The position numbers were made by a program, and so were the translations under genes. Below, one piece after another: positions 1 through 9,350 of a stretch of DNA of 64,000 nucleotides. The DNA comes from Haliclona indistincta (Eukaryota; Porifera; Demospongiae; Haplosclerida; Chalinidae). The DNA lies in assembly GCA_964017065.1 (NCBI GenBank), contig OZ024785.1, forward strand, positions 11,301,086-11,365,085. The letters are read 5' to 3'. Position 1 is the first letter of the stretch, and the number at the start of each line of letters is the position of its first letter. The notes below the pieces were generated by a model that saw nothing but the letters and a program-made list of their open reading frames with translations, searched no databases and was not told the DNA's origin.

Positions 1-99
1 ACTATCTTGTAACTGCAATACAATTATCACTCATTCATAGCATGCTTGCATTGACTTATGATTCACTATAATTCAGAAAAATGAGAACCGCCAGGTCTC

Positions 100-776
100 T
101 AATACTGCCTCTCTGCCAGGAAAAGGCTTGGCTTGCTCTACAGGACATTCAACCAATGTGACAATCAGTCTTTGTCTCGATTGTACAAATCTCTCATTTT
201 GCCTAAGCTTGACTATTGTTGTGGTGTTTGGGATCCCTCTACATCAGTCCTTAGAAACAAATTAAATTGGAGTCCGTTAAGAAATTTGCTGCTAAGATCT
301 GCACTAAGAGTTGGTCCAGCCCTTCTCCTCTGTCTCACCTTGGTTGGTCTGACTTAGCTACTCGCCGTAAGATTCAAAAAGTGCTGCTCTGTCGCAGGAT
401 TCTTAGGAATCAATCTATCATTCTGCCGTCTGCCTATTTCTCTTCCGTGAGTAATACTCGTTCTTCTACCCTCAAGCACGCCGTCTCTATCCCATTTGCA
501 GAAACTAAATCATTTCAATCTTCCTTTTTTGTTTCTGTATGTCATTTGTGGAACAGTCTTCCTTTTAATATCACCTTATTGTCTTGTAATCGTTTGTTTA
601 AGTTGTCCGTTACTCGGTTTTTTAATTAGTTAATTGTATTTTTCTGCCTATATACTTGTATTCTGTTGTTTTCTGTTGTTGTTTTTTTTTTTCTGGACAG
701 TCTTACTTATTAGCATTAAGTTGCTATTTGTACTGTTCCTTGCTCTGCTAAATTCTATAAAATAAAATAGAAAAAT
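100..776 (+). mobile_element. LINE-type non-LTR retrotransposon, 3' fragment
   Basis: Two overlapping frames (133-357 and 267-629) together read as the C-terminal end of a LINE reverse-transcriptase ORF. The first contains LYKSLILPKLDYCCGVWDP, the motif that follows the RT catalytic core in CR1/L2/Jockey-like elements. The second carries the downstream pattern of LINE C-termini (LATRRKIQ, then TRSS, IPFAETKSFQSSFFVSVCHLWNSLPF). A shift in frame near 267-340 separates them, so the copy is dead. The 5' part, endonuclease and RT palm (YADD box) are absent, as expected from 5'-truncated insertion. A T-rich stretch and the A-rich end near 760-776 probably mark the 3' end. The clade cannot be fixed from this fragment. 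Confidence 0.8.
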
Positions 777-779
777 TCA

Positions 780-1229
780 GAAAAATGAGCTGAAAATACA
801 TCTGCTTGTAAATTAAGGATCACTTTGTGTATGGTTGTTAGTAACAATTCTTTGTAACAATGCCATTCTCTATCACTATAAACTTGTGCTTGAAGTGACA
901 CGATCGGCATCAATTTAAGGATGGGTAGAGTCAGTGAACGCCTAACTTACGAACTTCAACATCTTGATCGCTAAAATTAATTATCCTAAGAAAGAAAGAC
1001 TAAGAAAATAAAAACGAGGAGATTGGAGAGTCACAAAAATTGAAGTGGAGTGTACTAGCAGATTTAGCATAGATGTGTCTTTGATCATGCACAACAACAC
1101 TGGGATGAGCAATTGTAACAAGCACCACGACGTATTTTCTTATTTTTCTTTTCTTAGCTGATAAATCCTCACCCACCAGTACCAATTTAATCATCTCCCA
1201 CTCACTCAATCACTCACAGACTCGTTCAC
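780..1229. other. No recognised feature
   Basis: AT-rich sequence with no convincing coding frame on either strand. It grades into the C-rich repeat that follows. Confidence 0.5.
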
Positions 1230-1855
1230 TTCAATAACTCACCTACTCATGATCACCCGCACCCACCCACTCACCACCTATTCTAGATCACTCACCCTTT
1301 AATTCACAAATCCACTTTAACAAAATTCATTCACCTATACCAATTCATTCAATCCACATACAATCCCTCCCCTCGCTCTCTCCTTTCTCCCTCCATCTCT
1401 TCCACTGCCAACTCACACTTGCTCACACACTAATCAATTTAACCCATTAGTGCAATGTATTCATCTCCATCTCTCGCCTAATCATCACTCACCCACCCAC
1501 CACTCACTCACCTACCCACTAACTAACTAACTCACCACTCACCCACCCACTAACTAACTCACCCACCCACTAACTAACTCACCACTCACTCACCCACCAA
1601 CCAACTCACCACTCATTCACCCACCCACCAACTCACCACTCATTCACCCACTAACTAACTCACTCACCCACCCACCCACCAACTAACTCACTCACTCACC
1701 CACCCACCAACTCACCACTCATTCACCCACCCACGCACTAACTCACTCACTCACCCACCCACCCACCAACTCACCACTCACTCACCCACCCACCAACTCA
1801 CCACTCACTCACCCACCCACCAACTCACCACTCATTCACCCACCCACTAACGGGT
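1230..1855. repeat. C/A/T-only minisatellite (CACTCACCCACCCACCAACT family)
   Basis: A long degenerate tandem array built from CACTCA, CACCCA and ACTAACT blocks, with higher-order units of roughly 26-30 bp such as CACTCATTCACCCACCCACC. The + strand is almost free of G from about 1480 onward, so the two strands differ strongly in base composition. It ends abruptly at about 1853, where the sequence flips to G/A-rich (ATGGGAACGGGGAATGGGG). No gene uses it. It is likely polymorphic in copy number. Confidence 0.9.
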
Positions 1856-2575
1856 ATTGGTAAAACCAGGTATGAGGGAACCGGGAATGGGAAACGGGGA
1901 ATGGGGAACGAGAAACGACGTACGGAGAAATGCGGAGTGTTGTATGCACGTGGTAAGCTATCATACTATTCTCTCCTCCACGAGACAAGAACGATCTGCT
2001 GAGCTGCGCCACTGTGCAATCCCCTGTATGTGGCTATGGCGGACTCAGATTTGTCAACAACCGACTCGGAGGTATGAGACTGATGAAAGTTACGATGTTG
2101 AGGTAATAATAAAATATTTTAATGGTTCCACTGTATCACTATCTTGCCTTTTTGATAGCTCGATGACTCTAATTGGGGCCGTGGGAGCACGGCACGGCAC
2201 GGTTCTTGCACGCGTTTACCCTGCACAATATTTTACCGGGCCAAGTCGATTGTAAAAGGCGGAGACTTCGTGACGTGGGAAAATAGAATGGCGACCACCT
2301 AGCAGCGATAGCTGAAGCGAGTTTGTATCTGTGCTGGTGCATGTATTGTTGCATTTTTGTTCTGTACAGCTCTTGTTAGAGCTATGTTATGGATTGAGTA
2401 ACAATGGGCACGCAGCAGTATGCTGAAAGTACGCAATGCATAACGAACGCTTTGCTGGCGTCCTCTCTTACGTGGTCCTTTCCTTTTCAAGACAGACACA
2501 CCGAGTATTATTGTTTCTTCAATTGGCGAAGCCTAGATCACCATAGCAGTGGCTGTAGGTTGATAAAAAACAACC
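1856..2575. other. Spacer with G/A-rich tract and an outlying copy of a transposon-end motif
   Basis: A G/A-rich tract (1857-1930) is followed by sequence with no recognisable protein. At about 2190-2245 lies a CpG-rich patch (GCACGGCACGGCACGG, then ACGCGTTTACCCTGCAC) that resembles, in the expected inverted orientation, the right end of the Ginger-like element near 7600-7650. It may be the true left tip of that element or a separate solo end. Confidence 0.4.
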
Positions 2576-2579
2576 TGGC

Positions 2580-2755
2580 CCGGCCCGGCCTGCGTTGTTA
2601 GCGTTTACACTAGCCATAAAAGCGGTGCCGAGCCGTGCCGGGCCAGTGTCACAGGAAATCGGGTCGCTAGGAAATTTTGCCGCTGCGACAATTTTTCCTA
2701 GGAAATTTGGCAGCATCAGCGGCACTATTTCCTAGGAAAAATGGTCGCGTTTAGG
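2580..2755. repeat. Left terminal inverted repeat with TTTCCTAGGAAA palindromes
   Basis: The stretch from about 2636 to 2710 is close to a perfect inverted copy of about 7450-7530, roughly 70 bp including GTGTCACAGGAAAT and TTTGCCGCTGCGACAATTTT. Outward of this both ends carry CCCGGCCCGGCC-like tracts and a TAGTGTAAACGC or GCGTTTACACTA motif. Palindromic (T)TTCCTAGGAAA sites occur twice here, plus half-sites (CTAGGAAA, AGGAAATC). They are the best candidates for transposase-binding sites. Confidence 0.75.
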
Positions 2756-4363
2756 ATATTCTGCAGCTTTCCGCGCACTAGTGCCGCTGTTTTGATTCAC
2801 ACCTGCTACGCGTGTACCGTCTGCAGCTGCAGTATAAAATGGAGCCCGAATTGTACGACAGACTGTACAATCTTTGTTGCAGCGGTATATTCGCTTCAGA
2901 ATTCAGCAAGGCAGAGAAAGACCGTTTGAGAAGGAAAGGGAAGAGCTTTTTAATTAATCAAAAACGGTTTGCTGTATCACAGGGAGAAGAAGAGGCAAGT
3001 AGATTTGCAGGTCAGTGTATAGAGAGTAACTGTGGGTGCATGAGCTAGTTACTATATTATATTGACAACTTGTTAGTTTATCTGCTAAATCATCACTGGT
3101 GTAGGTAGTGAAGTCCTGTCAAAAATCACAAGTGCTGGAGGAGTGTCATTCGAGTGTGCTAGGAGGGAGGCATTTTGGAAGGGACAAGACTCTTGCTAAG
3201 ATTACAGAACGATTTTACTGGCAGGGAATTGTCGAGGATGTTAAGAATTTTTGCCGTACATGTGAAAAGTGCCAAAGAGCAAACAGGTACATGATATCGA
3301 CACAATTCATGTGTAAAATAATTATTGTGCTTACACGTTAGGAAATTTGACAAAACAACAGCTGAGCTTCACCCAATACCTGTGAAGGCAGAAGTATGGG
3401 ACACTGTGGGAATTGACCTGATTGGACCTCTTCCTAAGACACCCAGAGGCAACAAGTACATAATGACTGTCAGCTGCCTCTTTTTCAAATGGCCTGAGGC
3501 AACAGCTGCTGCCGCTGCAGCTGCTGCATGGATGCTGCCGCATCAAGATTTCTGATCAAGGAAGAGAGTTTGTCAATCAGGTACATCAAAAATAACACTA
3601 ATACTATTTCGACTAATAATTATTCAAATAATAGGTGAATGATGAGCTTTGCCGGCTAATGGGTGTCAGGAGCCATTTAACAAGTGCTTATCATCCTCAA
3701 AGCAATGGATTGGATGAACGCTTTAATCAAACACTCCAACGACAACTTTTGAAGTTTGTGGAAGAGAAGCAACCAGATTGGGATTTGTACATTGATTCGA
3801 TTCTTTTTTCCTACCGAATTTCTCGTCAAGACTCAACTAAGCAGTCGCCTTTTGTACTTTTATTCGGAAGACAGGCAAGGTTACCTATAGAGTTTAACCT
3901 AGGTGCAGATCTTGGTGAGAACGATTCTCATTACTCTGATTTCAACAATGGCTCCACCCTCAGTAGTGAACAAACTGCAGCTCTGACTAATGCTTCTCTC
4001 TCTGACTCTGCCCACAACAGTAGTGACCCAACTACAGCTCCTACTAATGCTTCTCTCGCCTGCAACAGTAGTGATCAAACTGCAGTTCCTACTAATGCTT
4101 CTCTCGCCTGCAACAGTAGTGACCCAACTACAGCTCCTACTAATGCTTCTCTCGCCTGCAGCAGTAGTGATCAAACTGCAGCTCCTACTAATGCTTCTCT
4201 CGCCTGCAGCAGTAGTGACCAAACTACAGCTCCTACTAATGCTTCTCTCGCCTGCAACAGTAGTGATCAAACTGCAGCTCCTACTAATGCTTCTCTCGCC
4301 TGCAGCAGTAGTGACCAAACTGCAGCTTCTACTAATGCTTCTCTCGCCTGCAACAGTAGCGAT

Positions 4364-4652
4364 CAGTGTTCTCGCTAGGCCTTTTTTGAGGGGGTTTACC
4401 CCCTTGGATTGTAGCAAAACCCCCTTGGATGTCTGCTAAAAATGTTAAACGAATGGATAGTAAAGGAAAAAAACATGCTGAAAGCTGGATTCGAACCCTT
4501 GTTCTTTACTTACTCACCCCAATCCTCTAACCATTTGACCAAACTGCCAACATAATAGTTGTTGCGATAGGTGTCAATAACATACCAGATAACATAGCAG
4601 TTAGGTATGTTAAAATTCCCCCCTTGGATTTAAATTTCTAGCGAGAACACTG
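4364..4652. mobile_element. hAT-type MITE, 289 bp, nested in the integrase ORF
   Basis: Perfect 15-bp terminal inverted repeats CAGTGTTCTCGCTAG / CTAGCGAGAACACTG. The flanks GTAGCGAT (4356-4363) and GTAGTGAT (4653-4660) form an 8-bp target duplication with one mismatch. The CAGTG tip and the 8-bp duplication are hAT hallmarks. Removing the element plus one flank restores the 48-bp repeat and the integrase frame exactly. It has no coding capacity. Subterminal CCCCTTGGAT motifs occur near both ends (about 4399-4433 and 4619-4630). A tRNA-like Pol III promoter lies inside on the minus strand. Confidence 0.9.
4480..4552 (-). promoter_or_regulatory. tRNA-like Pol III A and B boxes inside the MITE
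   Basis: On the minus strand, TGGTCAAATGG (4541-4531) fits the Pol III A box and GGTTCGAATCC (4497-4487) is a perfect B box, about 33 nt apart as in tRNA genes. The intervening sequence does not give a good anticodon stem and the T-stem does not pair, so this is not a functional tRNA. It is more likely a decayed tRNA or SINE head captured in the element. Confidence 0.55.
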
Positions 4653-5364
4653 GTAGTGATCAAACTGCAGCTCCTACTAATGCTTCTCTCGCCTGCAACA
4701 GTAGTGATCAAACTGCAGCTCCTACTAATGCTTCTCTCTCTGACTCCGCCCACAACAGTAGTTCATCAGCACATGACCTCCAAGTTCTTTGCACACCCAG
4801 TAGTGCTCCTCTATCATCTAGCAACTTTAATCTCAACACCCCTAGTTCTACAGCTTCAGCTCCAGGTAATGACTCAGACTTCTCTTCAAACGACTTGCTG
4901 GATTTCGATACGTCTCTTGAAAGATTAGTCAGGATTCGGAAAAAAGCTCTTAAAAACATCAAGTCTGCTCAGAGTCGACAGAAGAAGTACTATGACGCAA
5001 AGCACTGTAAAGACATTGTTCGGTATACTGTTGGATCTCTTGTGTTGTTAATGAACAGCAAAAAGCATTCCAAGAAGGGAATGAAACTAGCTCCCAACTG
5101 GACTGGCCCGTATGTAATTCATGAAGTGCTTCCAAAGGGTACTTACGGACTACGTGACCAAGGCAATCCATCGAAAGTATTATCACAGAAGGTAAACGCT
5201 TCACGTCTGAAGCAGTTTTTCCAGCGCTCTCCTCAATTGCCTTCCACCTCAGCAACTGCTTGTGATTCCTCATCTCGAGTACCTTCCACTTTGACTACAG
5301 GTCTTTGCCTTCCTTCTACTAGTTCAGCTCTTTCACAGCTGTTAATGCACTCACTTCCAATTTC

Positions 5365-7035
5365 ATGACTCTATCTGATCAGAGAGAGGTAAGTGATTTC
5401 TAAAATTAAAATAATTACAACAATAATTTAATGCAATTATTAGAGCTTGCAGATGTTGGAAAACCAATTGTACAGCAGCTCTTTGTACCAGAGGTGGACA
5501 ACTGGCAGTAAAGAATATGCTTTCAATTCTAATGATGATGATGATGTAAACGTAAGTCATGTTATAGTACCTACTAAACTCATTAACACTTTTGTATAGA
5601 TGGAATCTCATTTGGACAAAACTAGGGGTGAATTTGGTCTAAACATCGACTTAGATGTACTTCTTTGGGAGGAAAGTCGTGTATATTATCAGCAAGTACC
5701 GATAAAGAGCTATCATGACTTTCTGATCATGGATAATTGTCTGATGGAGGAATTTGATACCTTTAAGAAAAACAACATTCCGCTGGGATCCTCTGTCATT
5801 AAGTGCAATACTCTTCTAAATCTTTGGATTCTTACTCAACACAACATTTGCCAGTATTCTCTTTTTGGTGCCGATCAAGTGACTCTCACACAAGAACAAG
5901 TAGACAATCTCTGTGAGTGGGTCGTAGATTTGAGAGAAAGAGTTACACAAGGAACAAAAGTCCTAGAAGGGCTAACTCAGCATCTTCATTCGGTAAACAT
6001 GCAATTACTTAAGCTGTATGAATTATCACCTTGTACATGTACTTCACACAGAGTATCACAAACAAGCAAACATCAACACCAAGTCACCCTTATACAGTAT
6101 ACGTTGAAAATTATTATAATAGCCATTCCAATTAAGGAGCATACGTCTGTGGAAAAACAGAAAATAAACGGGCACACTGTATGTTCATGCTTGACTGTGC
6201 AGCTGTAATGTATAAAATTTTATACAAGGAAGTTTTTGCAACATGCTGAGCGGCGGAAATATATTTACTACTGCACTTATTTGATAGGATGATAAACTCC
6301 TGACAATACTTGCAGTTGTATTATTTACCTCCTATGCAGGCCCCATCTCAAGCAACTGCTCATAAGACTTCAAGAAAACGAAGAAAACGTTGTGGTAGTT
6401 GTGCTGGGTGCACCAGGAAAGATTGCGGGCAGTGTAAAAACTGCAAAGATATGGTCAAGTTTGGAGGAGCAGGCAAGAAAAAGCAAGTCTGCCTGCATAG
6501 GCAATGTGCAGACATAGCTCAAGATGGGAGTCCTCCGAAAAAGGTTAAGTTTCTATGCTTGCAGAAGTTCTTTTTTTATGTTATTGTCTGGATTATGTAA
6601 TACAGATACCCAAGACCTTGATCACTTATGAGCAGTATCGTGAAATAGCACTAAAAGTGATAAAACACCTTCGCGACATTGGAGAAGGTATGGTGCGTCA
6701 TCTCAATGAGCTATAAATAACTACCATAGATCTGGAAATGCTTGCGTATCCAAATTATGTTACATCAATTTTCAATGTTTTATGACACTATCATTCTTGC
6801 ACATTTAGAGAGCCGTATAGACTTGGAGATATGGTATGCAATACTGATGATAATAAATTATGATGCAACTCACACTCGTTATGGATCGTCTTATCCAACA
6901 GGTTAGTGGTTAAAATTGCACAAAAACAAAATGAAGTTGCTAATTTTTGATTATAGCCTATTAATATTTTCTTTAGGACAGAGTATTGATCCAAGCAGAA
7001 GATCATACAATCTCTGTCAATCCAGACTACCATGA
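5365..7035 (+). CDS. CXXC zinc-finger protein encoded by the Ginger-like element
   Basis: An unbroken spliced frame of about 320 residues over exons 5365-5388, 5444-5551, 5600-5992, 6340-6543, 6606-6687, 6809-6901 and 6977-7035 (stop TGA). All introns are GT-AG and all phases match. The first ATG overlaps the integrase stop as ATGA. An alternative start is the ATG at 5600. The 6340 exon encodes a zf-CXXC domain with the full signature: CGSCAGC, CGQCKNC, KFGGAGKKKQ and CLHRQC. This domain (DNMT1, CFP1, MLL, TET) binds unmethylated CpG. The preceding about 170 residues and the C-terminal tail (YEQYREIALKVIKHLRDIG) are not recognised. The context suggests a DNA-binding accessory protein for the transposon. 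CXXC identity is sure; gene limits are less so. Confidence 0.7.
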
Positions 7036-7375
7036 TGAGCAATGAGATAAATAATCTTTACTGTTGACGTCAAACTGTTTGCCGTAATAATTGTTTTTCT
7101 TTTGTTTTTCATTACCTGTATCACTTATTAATCATTAGCACTTGTCTATTTTAGCGTTGTGTTCTGTTTCTGTTGACAATAATTATACACGCCCCATGAT
7201 TCAAATCAAGCTAGGCGCTGGATATTTTCTAGCTCCATGTGGAACTGCTAAGTTGTTAGTTTAGTTGTTACACTGAGTGCATGAGTTGGTCTATAGTTAG
7301 GCTATGTAGCACAGCAGATATAGATATCATTCCATGGCGTTTCTACCTACTCGTTTCGTGACCTGCGTACCGGCG
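7036..7375. other. AT-rich 3' flank of the CXXC gene
   Basis: No coding frame is seen. It lies between the CXXC stop codon and the right terminal repeat, so it probably holds the 3' UTR and polyadenylation signals of the element. Confidence 0.4.
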
Positions 7376-7379
7376 ATTG

Positions 7380-7650
7380 CTATAGCGGCACGATTTCCTA
7401 AACGCAGCTGTATTCCTAGGAAACTTTGCCTCTGAGCCGACACGCCGCGACCAAATTTCCTAGGAAAAATTGTCGCAGCGGCAAAATTTCCTAGCGGCCA
7501 GATTTCCTGTGACACCGGGCCAGCCCGCTTTCCAATACCAGACCGGGCCAGCCCGGCACGGCACGGCCCGGCTCGCATTTTAGCGTGTTTACATTGGCAA
7601 TTTAAGGCGTGCCGTGCCGGGCTGGCTCGGTTATTTTGTGTAGTGTAAAC
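7380..7650. repeat. Right terminal inverted repeat of the Ginger-like element
   Basis: Inverted partner of the left end. It contains two ATTCCTAGGAAA/TTTCCTAGGAAA palindromes (about 7412 and 7468), the AAATTGTCGCAGCGGCAAAAT core matching the left end, then runs of GGGCCAGCCCGG and GGCACGGCACGGCCCGG, and finally GTGTAGTGTAAACGCGG. It is much richer in CpG than surrounding DNA. Confidence 0.75.
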
Positions 7651-7821
7651 GCGGTATAAAGGGCAATGCTGTTCATTAGACATTGACAACAGTTGGCAAC
7701 AGTCCCGAAAAGAGTGAAATATGGTGAGTTGTATAATAGTTCTGACCTACAAGCACCTCAACAGGTAAAGAACCAGTTGACAGCTGTGCACAAAAGCACA
7801 CTGGCTCGGGAGATTGGTCTC

Positions 7822-8040
7822 ACACTGTGATATTTTCATCATATTTATGCAACTATGAATAATCATCAAGTATAACTCAGACACAGCGATATTATCATAA
7901 TCAGTCAACTATGAATAATCATCAAGTTTAACTCATTGATATTTTCATCATACTCGTCAACTATGAATAATTCTAATTATACACTGTGATATTTTCATCA
8001 TAATTATACAATGATGAATAACCATCAAGTATGGTAATCC
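7822..8040. repeat. About 55-bp AT-rich tandem repeat
   Basis: Four degenerate copies of a unit containing GATATTTTCATCAT ... CAACTATGAATAATCATCAA, just outside the right end of the Ginger-like element. No coding potential. Confidence 0.7.
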
Positions 8041-8239
8041 TGAATTGGTATTTTCAAAATTCTGTACATAAAAAGTATAGGTTATTCCCAGTCAGAAGAT
8101 GATATCGATATCTTACTTCATACCAACCTCATAAAGTAGAAGAGGATGAAGGTGTAGCCACAGGAGAGACAAATCCAGTATGATTGAAGTGTAAGTTGTC
8201 CGCCAATTATCACTATTTTTAACTATGGGTCTTTCAGAA

Positions 8240-9050
8240 CAATTGAATTTGACAGTGGGGACTATGATGACTTTTTAAAGGAAGAAATAAGTAATATAGA
8301 TATACCTTGCTTCCTGACTACATGTCATTAATATATCATACTATGCAGGTTCGTGTCAGCAACCAATCAGGCTTTAGTCGCAAAAATTTGCCGAGAAGTG
8401 TAGTCCACACACTCACAGACTACACAAGCTGAAATTACAGGTAAAAGTTATATACATAGCTACTATGCAACTCTTATTGTTTGGCCTACTGTTATAGAGG
8501 CATGCAAAATCTACATTACATCATTAACAGGTCCAGGTTGTTGTTGATGTACTACATCTAATGCTGAGGGTCACTGACGTCATGCTACGTAACTTGGACA
8601 ATACAAATGGACATCTCTCAATGGTACTGAGAAGTTGAAACTTCTTCACCAGCTCCCGCATAATTTCTCTGACCTACTCCCTGAACCCATTGTGGACCCA
8701 ATTTCACAGCTGTGGAAGGTATTTTTTCACTATTGATATGGAACACAATCTTTGTATCATTAATTTGAATAGGACTTTGCATCGAAATATTCCACACTTT
8801 GTCGCAGCACTGTCAGTATTGAAGAGGACGACACTGTTCATCAACATGTTTATTTAAAAATTGTGTAGTAATACTTTCACCATAGTAGTAATGCTATTTT
8901 GACAAGTTTCATAGGCTAAAGAGTGGGTCCAGCTCTACATGTCTCTGGGGCAAGAATGTGAAGGACATGGGTGTCTCGATGTGACTCCCTACATGCACAT
9001 TTTAGTGTACCACGTGCCAGAGATGTTGAAGAAATACGGTTCTCTTAAGC
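8240..9050 (+). pseudogene. Fragment of an unclassified repeat-encoded protein (VTPYMH family)
   Basis: Short exon-like islands at about 8240-8290 (IEFDSGDYDDFLKEEI), 8540-8717 and 8917-9045 are separated by small introns. The last reads AKEWVQLYMSLGQEC ... VTPYMHILVYHVPEMLKKYG. This resembles a multi-copy family of invertebrate proteins of unknown function that I recall only as repeat-associated. The frame is broken in the middle (stop near 8867) and the C-terminus, which would follow YGSLK, ends where the GC-rich block begins at about 9055. It is probably part of a dead transposon. The class is not determined. Confidence 0.45.
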
Positions 9051-9054
9051 CGTG

Positions 9055-9350
9055 TTCGCACTGACAACCCGGGTCGAAATTAAACCCAACTTACCCGGGT
9101 TGAACTCGGTTAGCGCGCGTCCGCACTCGACCCGGATCGATGCGAGTCAGGTCCATGCAGCAGTCCAAGGTAGCGTTTATAGCACTAGCACGAGAAGTTC
9201 TTGACAAAGTAGGTCTTTCTCAAGCGCTTGAGCGCTCAGGCAACGTCTCTAGCGCGCGTACACGTGGCGGTACCTAGGTGAACCCGGTTTCAACCCAGTT
9301 CAACCCACATACGTATGTGGGTTGGCTTAACCCGGGTTCAACCCGGATTT
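9055..9350. repeat. GC-rich palindromic block (AACCCGGGTT motifs), probable MITE
   Basis: Repeated ACCCGGGTTGAA and TTCAACCCGG motifs occur in both orientations near the two ends (about 9067-9130 and 9280-9350), with a central perfect palindrome CCCACATACGTATGTGGG. It interrupts the fragment to its left and sits directly upstream of the integrase-core gene. No target duplication could be assigned, so it may be a non-autonomous element, a CpG-rich promoter region, or both. Confidence 0.5.

Larger units (their letters stand above)
3950..4745 (+). repeat. 48-bp coding minisatellite in the integrase gene
   Basis: About ten units of 48 bp encode SSDQTAAPTNASLACN variants (16 residues), in frame with the integrase and split by the MITE at 4364-4652. 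Units alternate SSDP/SSDQ and TTAP/TAAP, which suggests higher-order duplication of unit pairs. The peptide is a low-complexity Ser/Thr/Ala linker between the DDE core and the GPY/F module. Long frames on other strands across it are mirror readings of the repeat. Confidence 0.9.
2839..5368 (+). pseudogene. Gypsy-type integrase of a Ginger-like transposon (frameshifted, MITE-interrupted)
   Basis: Reads over exons 2839-3010, 3109-3286, 3342-3580, 3635-4363 and 4653-5368, with GT-AG introns of 50-100 bp. The protein has an H2C2 zinc finger (CHSSVLGGRHFGRDK ... CRTCEKC), a first catalytic Asp in VGIDLIGPLPKT, a second in ISDQGREFVNQ, the Glu in YHPQSNGLDERFNQTL, a Ser/Thr/Ala-rich 16-residue repeat linker, and a C-terminal GPY/F module (NWTGPYVIHEVLPKGTYGL). 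Two lesions are visible. Near 3525-3540, between the first and second Asp, the frame slips by one base inside an alanine-codon run (GCTGCC...), and about a dozen residues seem missing against relatives. A 289-bp MITE sits at 4364-4652. The integrase is therefore probably inactive although all three acidic residues survive. Confidence 0.75.
2575..7650 (+). mobile_element. Ginger-like DNA transposon with integrase and CXXC genes
   Basis: About 5.1 kb bounded by inverted CpG-rich terminal blocks (about 2580-2755 and 7380-7650). It carries a spliced Gypsy-type integrase gene and, downstream on the same strand, a spliced CXXC zinc-finger gene. There is no reverse transcriptase, protease or LTR. 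A Gypsy-like integrase (H2C2 finger, DDE core, GPY/F module) inside inverted repeats, interrupted by introns, is the definition of Ginger1 DNA transposons. The exact tips and target duplication are not resolved. The alternative is a domesticated GIN-type gene that happens to lie between two copies of an unrelated repeat. The element has itself been invaded by a 289-bp MITE. Confidence 0.65.

Noticed and set aside
1230..1855. CRISPR-like array of short repeats
   Set aside because: Units are contiguous and degenerate with no unique spacers, in a eukaryotic genome; a minisatellite.
3899..4439. Long plus- and minus-strand open frames over the 48-bp repeat (172 and 149 residues)
   Set aside because: A 48-bp unit without stops in several frames makes long shadow ORFs; only the integrase frame joins flanking domains.
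4480..4552. Functional tRNA gene on the minus strand
   Set aside because: A and B boxes are good but the anticodon, T and acceptor stems do not pair; kept only as a Pol III-like remnant.
2839..5368. A domesticated host GIN1/GIN2 gene
   Set aside because: Inverted terminal blocks, a frameshift in the core and a nested MITE fit a transposon copy better, though domestication of a relative is not excluded.
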